Below are positions 39,601 to 46,744 of a DNA stretch of 54,134 nucleotides, piece by piece; position 1 is the stretch's first letter, and the number at the start of each line of letters is the position of its first letter. Source of the DNA: Sphingomonas sp. Leaf33 (GTDB taxonomy: Bacteria; Pseudomonadota; Alphaproteobacteria; Sphingomonadales; Sphingomonadaceae); contig NZ_LMLB01000001.1 of the NCBI RefSeq assembly GCF_001421785.1, forward strand, positions 1,059,416 through 1,113,549, in the 5' to 3' direction. The notes below the pieces were generated by a model. It worked only from the letters and a program-made list of their open reading frames with translations. It was not told the DNA's origin and did not search any database. The position numbers were made by a program, and so were the translations under genes.

Positions 39601-42475
39601 ATGACTCCCGCACCACCGCCAGCTTGGCCATTCCGGACGGCTTCCCCGGTTCCGCCCGCACGATCAGCGACAGCGTGCGCTCGCCTTGCCCGGCCGGGAT
39701 AACCGCCGTCATCGGGGCCGGTGCGGGATCGGTCTTTTCGGCGATCTTGCGCCCATCCAGCCAGAGTTCGGCCGCGCCGTGCAACTCGGTGAATACGACG
39801 CGCCCGCTTTTGGCCCGCACCCGCGCGGGTGGGGTGAAGGTCAGGTAATAGGCGTTCCACGGCCCGGCAGAGTTCGGTCCTTCGAGCCGACCGGGGCGTC
39901 CGACCGACAGGGCGAAGCGGTCCTCGGCCGCGGGCGGCGGCGTGGGGCTCGGGCGGTCGGTCTGAAAGGGCAGGCGGCGCCAGACCGACAGCAGCATTTC
40001 CGGACGGGTAATGGCGACGAACGCGCGCGGCTCGGCGGCGATGCGATCGATCGTCAGGGTGGCTGGCTTCAGCCCCGGTGCGGTCGCGCGCAGCACCGTG
40101 GGGCCGCGACCGGCGTCGGCGTGAACGATGACCTGGGCCAGGCCGTTGAACAACCGACGCGCGTCGCCCTTCTCCGGATCATGGTCGTTCGGGTTGCCGT
40201 TGCCGACACCGATGATCTTGCCGCCCTGACATGCGAACGTCGCTGGCAGGTTGGCGGTCGGCACATGGCTGCCGTGTGCGTCGACCGCATCCACGGTGAC
40301 GGGCTGTACGTCCTCGCCATCGCCGACCATCGCGCGTCGATCGGGCGTCAGGCGCAGCGCGATCGCGGGGCCGGTGGTTTCGATCGCCGTGCGTGCGATC
40401 TCCCGCCCGCCGCGGTACGCGACCGCTTCGAGCCTGCCCGGTGTGTAGGGCACCTGGAACTCCGGCATCTTCAGCCGGTCGACGACCGCTTCGCCGACCA
40501 TGCGGCCGTTCAGCATCAGCACGACGCGATCGGCGTTGGTCAGCGCGACCACCCGGATCGGCTGCCCCTCCTTGCCCGGCCACGTCCAGTGCGGTTGCAG
40601 CGCCAGCACCGGCGCGTCGTCGACCCACTGCGCGCGGTGCTGGTGGAACGCGAGCTTGGGGAAGCCACACAGGTCCATGATCCCGAACAGGCTGGACGTC
40701 GTCGGCCATTCGAACGGCGTCGGCTCGCCGTGGTAGTCGAACCCGGTCCACACGAACCCGCCGGCCAGATACGGCCGCGTCGCGATCGCGCGCCAGCCGT
40801 CGCCGTGCGTCGCGCCCCACGGCGCACCATGGTCGTCATAGCTCGACAGGATATTCTTCGCCTTGTCGTCGGCCCATTCGCCGCGGATCTGGAACGCGCT
40901 GGTGTCCTCCGAACTGGTCAGCGGCTTGTCCGGAAAGGCGGCGTGGTACTTGTCGTACTGCGCGATCTGGTAGTTGAAGCCGACGACGTCGACCGCCTTG
41001 CTGACGTTCGATGGCTCGAACATGCCGTTATTCATCGCCGCGGTGACCGGGCGGCTGGTGTCGAGCGCCTTCACGCCTGCTGCCATGCGCCGGACCATTT
41101 CGTAGCCTTGGACGCTGCCCTGCATCGGCTCTTCGTTGAACACCGACCACAGGAAAACGCTCGGCCGGTTGCGGTCGCGCCGCACCATCCACGTCAGTTG
41201 TTCCATGTAATCGGGGCTGGGGTTGAACTGGCGGTTCTCGTCCATCACCAGCAGGCCGTGGCGGTCGCAGGCATCGAGCAGCTCGGTCGGCGGCGCATTG
41301 TGCGACATGCGGATCGCGTTCGACCCCATCGCTTTGAGCCGCCGCACGCGCCAGTCCCACAGCGCATCGGGGATCGCGGTGCCGACGCCGGCATGGTCCT
41401 GGTGATTGCAGGTGCCCTTGATCTTGAGCTGACGGCCGTTGAGCTCGAACCCGGTGCGGCTGTCGAAGCGGAACCAGCGGAAGCCGATCTGGATGCGGCG
41501 GGTATCCTGGCCTAGCCGGACGACCAGCGTGTAGAGCGTCGGGCTGTCGGGCGACCACAGCTTCGGGTCGGCGATCGGTAGCGTCAGTCGTTCGGTCGAG
41601 ACAACCAGCGGCATTGCCTTGCAGTGGTTCACCGCCTTGCCGCCGCCGATGCTGCGACCGTCCGGGCCGAGCAGATCTACGCTCAGGTCGACGAGTTCCT
41701 CTTTCTCGCCGATCGTCGTGAAGTCGACCGACACCGGCACGCTCCAGCTGCCATCCGCTGCACGCACCGGATCGCAATGCACGCCATCGGTGACGATATG
41801 CACGGGCTCGCGCACCGCCAGCCAGACGTGGCGGTACACGCCGGCACCTTCGTACCACCAGCCTTCCATCTGGTCGGCATCGACCCGGATCGCGATGGTG
41901 TTCAGCTGGTCGCCGAAGCGCGCGAACGGCGTCAGGTCGACGCGGATGCCGTTGTAGCCGCTCCAGTTGCGGTCGACGATCGTGCCGTTGATCCAGATGG
42001 TCGCGTGGGTCGCGATCGCGCCGAAATCGATCTCCAGGAACTTGCCCTGCAACGCCGGGTCGAGCCGGATCGTGCGGCGATACCAGCCGATGCCGCGACG
42101 GCGATAGCCTTGCGCGACGTTGGCTTGCGGATCGACCGGCGCCTCGATCGCCCAGTCGTGCGGCAGGTCGACCTCGCGCCAGTCGCTGTCGTCGAAGCTG
42201 ATCGCCGCCGCGCCGTGCGCAGCGCCGGCCTTGGCATTCTCGTAGCTCGGCTCGTGTCCGGTGATGACCGGCATCGCGATGTCGCCGAGGTGGAACCGCC
42301 AGCCGCGGTCGAGCAGCAGGCGGCCGGGCTCCTCCGGCTCGTAGCGCCGGTCGAGCCCGTCTCGTGGGGGCGGCATCGGCAGGTCCCACTCGCGCCGGGA
42401 AGCGGCAAATGCGATGCCGGGGGTGGGAAGAAGGGCGGCGACCGAGGTCGTGCCGAGGAACGCGCGCCGGTCCAT
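39599..42475 (-). CDS. GH2-family beta-galactosidase, exported
   Basis: Large retaining glycosidase of 958 residues. The N-terminus has a twin-arginine-type leader (MDRRAFLGTTSVAALLPTPG). Order of parts: GH2 sugar-binding domain (RRGIGWYRRTIRLDPALQGK region), immunoglobulin-like domain, TIM barrel with GTCNHQDHAGVGTAIPDALW, NAIRMSHNAPPTELLDACD and the acid/base Glu in WSVFNEEP near residue 450, the likely nucleophile Glu in LTSSEDTSAF near residue 520, and C-terminal beta domains. This is the beta-galactosidase type with a DUF4982-like region, suited to galactan side chains. It starts 2 bp after the stop of the GPH transporter. Confidence 0.88.
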   Translation of the reverse strand: MDRRAFLGTTSVAALLPTPGIAFAASRREWDLPMPPPRDGLDRRYEPEEPGRLLLDRGWRFHLGDIAMPVITGHEPSYENAKAGAAHGAAAISFDDSDWREVDLPHDWAIEAPVDPQANVAQGYRRRGIGWYRRTIRLDPALQGKFLEIDFGAIATHATIWINGTIVDRNWSGYNGIRVDLTPFARFGDQLNTIAIRVDADQMEGWWYEGAGVYRHVWLAVREPVHIVTDGVHCDPVRAADGSWSVPVSVDFTTIGEKEELVDLSVDLLGPDGRSIGGGKAVNHCKAMPLVVSTERLTLPIADPKLWSPDSPTLYTLVVRLGQDTRRIQIGFRWFRFDSRTGFELNGRQLKIKGTCNHQDHAGVGTAIPDALWDWRVRRLKAMGSNAIRMSHNAPPTELLDACDRHGLLVMDENRQFNPSPDYMEQLTWMVRRDRNRPSVFLWSVFNEEPMQGSVQGYEMVRRMAAGVKALDTSRPVTAAMNNGMFEPSNVSKAVDVVGFNYQIAQYDKYHAAFPDKPLTSSEDTSAFQIRGEWADDKAKNILSSYDDHGAPWGATHGDGWRAIATRPYLAGGFVWTGFDYHGEPTPFEWPTTSSLFGIMDLCGFPKLAFHQHRAQWVDDAPVLALQPHWTWPGKEGQPIRVVALTNADRVVLMLNGRMVGEAVVDRLKMPEFQVPYTPGRLEAVAYRGGREIARTAIETTGPAIALRLTPDRRAMVGDGEDVQPVTVDAVDAHGSHVPTANLPATFACQGGKIIGVGNGNPNDHDPEKGDARRLFNGLAQVIVHADAGRGPTVLRATAPGLKPATLTIDRIAAEPRAFVAITRPEMLLSVWRRLPFQTDRPSPTPPPAAEDRFALSVGRPGRLEGPNSAGPWNAYYLTFTPPARVRAKSGRVVFTELHGAAELWLDGRKIAEKTDPAPAPMTAVIPAGQGERTLSLIVRAEPGKPSGMAKLAVVRES

Positions 42476-42477
42476 GC

Positions 42478-44088
42478 TCAGCGCGCCCCGCTGGCAACGG
42501 GGTTCTTCCCCCAGAGGTGCTCGTACCGCCAGCCGGACAGGTCCTCGACGATGGCCTTCGCCTCTGGCGACGTCGGTTCGGCATTGCCGGCGCGCAGATG
42601 GTCGATCTCTGCCATCAGTACGTCATGCGTCCGTGCGTTCAGGCGGAAGCGCCACGACGCGATCAGGCCCAGCAGCATGACGACCAGCGGTCCCAGCACC
42701 AGCAGCCAGGTGATCGTCGCGATCGCCTGCGGGGTCTGCACAACCTGCTCGACCGGCGTGCCCTTGGGCGGTGAGACATAGCCGCCGAGGTCGATGATCC
42801 ATCCGGTGAAGATGATCGCGATCGATTGCGCCAGCTTGCGCACCAATGTCATCACGCCGGCGAAAATGCCCTCGCGGCGCTGCCCGGTCACGGCTTCATC
42901 GACGTCGGGCAGATAGTTGTAGACCGACCACGGCACGAAATTCAGCGTACCGCGGCCGAGGCCCGCGAGGATGATCGGCACGAACAGCCAGAACGCCAGC
43001 GTCGGGCTGAAGCTGGCAAAGATGTTGCCGTTCATCGCGCGCAGGTCGTCCACGAACCCGGCCGGGCGGAGCAGGTAGAAGGCGAGGAACAGCGCGAGGC
43101 CGGAGATGAAGAAGCTGATCGCGATCCGATAGGCGACGACCGGCCCGGTGCGGATGACGATGCGGATCGCGATCAGCACCGAGATCAGCTGCGCGACGTA
43201 CATCGTCGTCAGCAGCTGAGAGATAATCAACGTCGCGCCCATCATCACCGTCACCACGAAGATCGGGAAGGCGGTGTTGAAGATGTCCTGCGAGATATAC
43301 CCGCCGAGGTAGATCGACAGATGCTGGCGGAACGCACGGATGCGCAGCGTCGAGAACAGGTCGCGGAACATCTTGACCGGGATCATCAGCGCGGTCGCGG
43401 GATCGAACGGCCTGGGCTGCACCAGCTTTTCCGCATCGGTGTACGGCCGTTCCCAGGTAAAGATCACGACCAGCAGCACGACCAGGCTGAACAGGGCGCC
43501 AAAGATCGCCGCCATGATGAAGAAGGTATCGGGCGAATCCTTGCCGCCCAGCTGGCCGATGATGAGTGTCGGCAGGTAGGAGGCCAGGATCGCCGAGCTC
43601 TGCGCGACCAGCATCCTGGCACCAGCGAACTTCGCCTTTTCGCGATAGTCGTTGGTCATCTCCGCGGCGAGCGTCTCCCACGGGATCAGGAACATCGTGT
43701 AGACGAATTCGAAGAGGATGAAGGTCAGCAGATAATAGGTGAAGCTGTGCCCGGCGATGAAGATCAGCGCGAAGCTGGGCAGCAGCGGAATGGTGATCAG
43801 CAGGAAGATCTTTCGCCGCCCGACCTTGCGGCCTATCCAAGTGTGGCGAAGATTGTCGGAGACGTAGCCGATCAACGGGCAGGTGATCGCCTCCAGCAGG
43901 CGCGGCAGGCCCAGGATGAGGCCTGCTTCGGCTGCCGACAGGTTGCAGAAGGTGGTGAAGAAATACAGCAGCCAGCCGGTGATGACCGCCTGCGCGCCGG
44001 CGCCGAGCATGTCGCCTGACCCCCAGCCCCAGTAATTGTACCAGCGCGGCTGGCGGCGCACGCCCACGCTCATGCTGTCGCTGGCCAT
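42478..44088 (-). CDS. GPH-family MFS transporter (glycoside-pentoside-hexuronide)
   Basis: Twelve-helix cation symporter of 536 residues for glycosides or uronides. Family features: MLGAGAQAVITGWLLYFFTT in helix 1, the loop IGYVSDNLRHTWIGRKVGRRK (cut: SDNLRHTWIGRKVGRRK), and IPWETLAAEMTNDYREKAKF in helices 4-5. Helix count and length are normal, with a longer C-terminal tail. GGAGGAT lies nine bases before the ATG. It is divergent from the PL22 lyase gene and upstream of the GH2 gene, so unsaturated pectic oligosaccharides or galactosides are probable cargo. Confidence 0.88.
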   Translation of the reverse strand: MASDSMSVGVRRQPRWYNYWGWGSGDMLGAGAQAVITGWLLYFFTTFCNLSAAEAGLILGLPRLLEAITCPLIGYVSDNLRHTWIGRKVGRRKIFLLITIPLLPSFALIFIAGHSFTYYLLTFILFEFVYTMFLIPWETLAAEMTNDYREKAKFAGARMLVAQSSAILASYLPTLIIGQLGGKDSPDTFFIMAAIFGALFSLVVLLVVIFTWERPYTDAEKLVQPRPFDPATALMIPVKMFRDLFSTLRIRAFRQHLSIYLGGYISQDIFNTAFPIFVVTVMMGATLIISQLLTTMYVAQLISVLIAIRIVIRTGPVVAYRIAISFFISGLALFLAFYLLRPAGFVDDLRAMNGNIFASFSPTLAFWLFVPIILAGLGRGTLNFVPWSVYNYLPDVDEAVTGQRREGIFAGVMTLVRKLAQSIAIIFTGWIIDLGGYVSPPKGTPVEQVVQTPQAIATITWLLVLGPLVVMLLGLIASWRFRLNARTHDVLMAEIDHLRAGNAEPTSPEAKAIVEDLSGWRYEHLWGKNPVASGAR

Positions 44089-44123
44089 CGATCATCCTCC
44101 CCGGACGCTTACGCGCCTTTACT

Positions 44124-44154
44124 CCACATTATGGACAGCTATCATGGTATGTGG
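44124..44154. promoter_or_regulatory. Operator candidate in the GPH transporter/PL22 divergent promoter
   Basis: CCACAT and ATGTGG form an inverted repeat with a 19-base spacer that contains a near-palindromic TATCATGGTA. The ATGGTA core also occurs in the araD1/dgoK and rhaM promoters. The site is about 30 bp from each gene start in an AT-rich island. Confidence 0.45.
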
Positions 44155-44182
44155 AAAAATTACAAGCGGCAGGAGAGTGGAC

Positions 44183-45487
44183 ATGCGGCATCTGGCGACC
44201 ATAGCGGCAATCATGGTGGCGGCCCCGGCGGTCGCGCAGCCGGCGAAGGACTGGGTCGATCCGCTGACCGGCCACCGCGTCGTACAGGTCAGTCGCGACC
44301 CCGGATCGGTCAACCTGTACTTCCACCAGAACAGCTATCTGCCCCAAGGCGACAAGATGGTGTTCCTGGGGCCCCAGGGCATCATGATCGCCGACCTGAA
44401 GACATGGGCCGTGAAGCCGCTCGTCACGCAGAAGGGCGCGGTGCTGCTGTTCACCGGGCACAGGACGCGCAACGTCTATTTCGCCAGCCGCGAGCGCGAC
44501 GACAGCGGCACGCCGTTCGACGTGATGGCCGCCGACGCCGACACGGGGAAAATCCGCAAGATCGCGACCGTCCCCGGCGGCTGGATCGGGTCGATCAACG
44601 CCGACGAGACTTTGCTGCTCGGCCAGGTCGCCACGGCAGTGGTGCCGCTGAAGCCCGATGGCACGCTGGCGCGCGGCAACGGCGAGCAGAATGCGCCGGG
44701 CATGAACGACTATCGCGAGAATTGGCCCGATGGCCGGCCGATGACCTATGCCGACGCCAAGGAGGTTCACATGAACCGCCGGCTGGATGCGGGCGTACCG
44801 ATGGAGATCTTCACCATCGACACCCGCACCGGCGCGCGGAAAGTCGTGACTGCATCGACCGACTGGCTGAACCACGTCCAGTTCTCGCCGACCGATCCGA
44901 TGCAGATCATGTACTGCCACGAAGGCCCCTGGCACCGCGTCGACCGCATCTGGACGATCCGCGCCGACGGGACGGGCAAGACCCTGGTCCACGAGCGCCG
45001 CATGAACATGGAAATCGCGGGCCACGAGTTCTGGTCGAGTGACGGCAAGACGATCTGGTACGACCTCCAGACCCCGCGCGGCCAGGTGTTCTGGGTGGCG
45101 GGCTATGACCTCGCGACGGGCAAGCGCACCTGGTACAACCTCGATCGCAACCAATGGTCGGTGCACTTCAACCAGACGCGCGACGGTCGGCGTTTTTCAG
45201 GCGACGGCGGCGACAGCGAGATGGTCGCCAAGGCGCCCGACGGGAAATACCTCTACCTCTTCACGCCCAAGGCGATTCCCGACGTGGCGGGTATCCACGC
45301 CGACAACGCCGAGAAGCTGATCGTGCCGGGAACGTTCGAGAGCGAGAAGCTCGTCGACATGCGCAAGCAGGATTACCGGATGGAGCCGAACATGACCTTC
45401 ACGCCGGACGGCAAATGGGCGGTGTTCCGGGGGAATCTCGACGGCGCGGCGCAGGTGTACGCGGTGGAGCTGGCGAAGGCGAAGTGA
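44183..45487 (+). CDS. PL22-like oligogalacturonate lyase, exported
   Basis: Beta-propeller lyase that would split unsaturated digalacturonate into 4-deoxy-5-keto uronate. The 434-residue product starts at the ATG at 44183 with a Sec leader (MRHLATIAAIMVAAPAVAQP). Family motifs: DPLTGHRVVQVSRDPGSVNL, YFHQNSYLPQGDKMVF, and the metal-site region DWLNHVQFSPTDPMQIMYCH with EGPWHRVDRIWTI, then RMNMEIAGHEFWSSDGKTIW. His and Gln metal ligands fit these segments. The classical enterobacterial enzyme is cytosolic, so the leader is notable. It is divergent from the GPH transporter. Confidence 0.83.
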   Translation: MRHLATIAAIMVAAPAVAQPAKDWVDPLTGHRVVQVSRDPGSVNLYFHQNSYLPQGDKMVFLGPQGIMIADLKTWAVKPLVTQKGAVLLFTGHRTRNVYFASRERDDSGTPFDVMAADADTGKIRKIATVPGGWIGSINADETLLLGQVATAVVPLKPDGTLARGNGEQNAPGMNDYRENWPDGRPMTYADAKEVHMNRRLDAGVPMEIFTIDTRTGARKVVTASTDWLNHVQFSPTDPMQIMYCHEGPWHRVDRIWTIRADGTGKTLVHERRMNMEIAGHEFWSSDGKTIWYDLQTPRGQVFWVAGYDLATGKRTWYNLDRNQWSVHFNQTRDGRRFSGDGGDSEMVAKAPDGKYLYLFTPKAIPDVAGIHADNAEKLIVPGTFESEKLVDMRKQDYRMEPNMTFTPDGKWAVFRGNLDGAAQVYAVELAKAK

Positions 45488-45500
45488 CCGCACCCCAAAT

Positions 45501-45599
45501 CCGTTCGTGCTGAGCTTGTCGAAGCACTGCCCTTTCTTCGTGCCGCAGGCCATGAGGCGCGAAGAAAGGCGGCCCTTCGACAAGCTCAGGGCGAACGGG
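45501..45599. repeat. Palindromic element, copy 1 (TTCGTGCTGAGC type)
   Basis: Arms at 45501-45524 and 45575-45599 begin CCGTTCGTGCTGAGC and end GCTCAGGGCGAACGG, with two mismatches; an inner CTTTCTTCG / CGAAGAAAG pair continues the stem. It lies between the convergent PL22 and GH105 genes. Copies at 50117-50212 and 51648-51744. Confidence 0.85.
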
Positions 45600-45631
45600 G
45601 AGGGGGTGATCGCGCCACCCCCTCAACAACA

Positions 45632-46744
45632 TCAGATATACGTCCGCAAGAACTCGCCCAGCGCGCAGATCGCCAGGCTCTGGCCATAGGGCATCGAGGT
45701 CAGGCGGATGTCTTTGTAGAATTGCAGCGTATCGCCCATCGCGGTGCCGAAGCTGACCTGCTGGAGCTCGCCCGTCGCGTCGATGTTGTCGAGCACGCCC
45801 TTCACCGCCTTGATCCCTACACCCTCGTACTTGCGCGGCAGATAGCCCTTCCGGACGCCCTTCAGGATGCCGTACGCGAAGCCCGCGGTGGCCGACGCCT
45901 CCAGGTAGCTCGACGGGTCCATCACCAGCGTGTGCCACAGGCCACTTTCGTCCTGCGTTTCGGCAAGCGTCTTCACCTGCGCCTCGAGCGTGTCGATCAG
46001 GAAGGTGCGGAATGCGTCGCCCTGCGGCAGATCGAGGATCTCGATGATTTCAGGGATCGCGATCGTCACCCAGCAATTGCCGCGCGCCCATAGTGCTTCG
46101 GCGAAATTGTGCCGGCCGTTGAAGTCCCAACCGTGGAACCACAGGCCGGTCTTGCGATCGAACAGGTATTTGATGTGGACGAGGAACTGGCGCTTCGCCT
46201 CCTCGACATACTGCGGGCGGTTCAGCAGCAGGCCGATCTTGGCCAGCGGCAGCACGCTCATCATCAGCGTGTCGTCCCACATCTCGCCCGGGTTCTCGTC
46301 GTTGTAGACGATGTGCTGGAACCCGCCCTCTTGCGTTTTGGGCAGGCCATCGGGCGCCATCAGCCACTCGCACCAGGTGTCGAGATAGGGGATGTAGCTC
46401 GGATCCGGCTCGTATTCGTAGAGGTAGGCGAGCGTGATGAACGGCGCGACCGTGTTGATGTTCTTGGTCGGCGTGCCTTCGGCGAAGCGATCCGCGAACC
46501 AGCCCTTGATGATGTCGAGCGCCTTCTTGTCGCCGGTCTGCTCGAAATAGCGCCACATGCCGAACAGGCCGACGCCGTGGGTCCATTCCCAGCCGGCCCA
46601 GCCCTTGGTGTCGATGATGCGCCCGTCCTCCAGGTGGAGCAGGAACTCGCCGGTCTCGTCCTTGATGTTGACGAGGTTGTCCATGAGGAGGTCGATCTTG
46701 TCCGCGACCGTTTGCCGCGGGACGTCGTGGGTAAGGGCTGCCAT
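45632..46744 (-). CDS. GH105 unsaturated rhamnogalacturonyl/glucuronyl hydrolase
   Basis: Removes the unsaturated uronic acid left at the non-reducing end by pectic lyases. The 370-residue alpha6/alpha6 barrel has WEWTHGVGLFGMWRYFEQTG near residue 52, the catalytic Asp in MWDDTLMMSVLPLAKIG near residue 150, and LWARGNCWVTIAIPEII near residue 220. It resembles B. subtilis YteR/YesR. No signal peptide is present, so it acts on imported oligosaccharides in the cytosol. I chose the ATG at 46744, which overlaps the stop of the GH35 gene (TGATG), although the frame stays open further upstream. Confidence 0.9.
   Translation of the reverse strand: MAALTHDVPRQTVADKIDLLMDNLVNIKDETGEFLLHLEDGRIIDTKGWAGWEWTHGVGLFGMWRYFEQTGDKKALDIIKGWFADRFAEGTPTKNINTVAPFITLAYLYEYEPDPSYIPYLDTWCEWLMAPDGLPKTQEGGFQHIVYNDENPGEMWDDTLMMSVLPLAKIGLLLNRPQYVEEAKRQFLVHIKYLFDRKTGLWFHGWDFNGRHNFAEALWARGNCWVTIAIPEIIEILDLPQGDAFRTFLIDTLEAQVKTLAETQDESGLWHTLVMDPSSYLEASATAGFAYGILKGVRKGYLPRKYEGVGIKAVKGVLDNIDATGELQQVSFGTAMGDTLQFYKDIRLTSMPYGQSLAICALGEFLRTYI

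Noticed and set aside
39686..41515. Plus-strand open frame of 609 codons opposite the GH2 gene
   Set aside because: Arg-rich composition without motifs; the GH2 frame has complete catalytic signatures.
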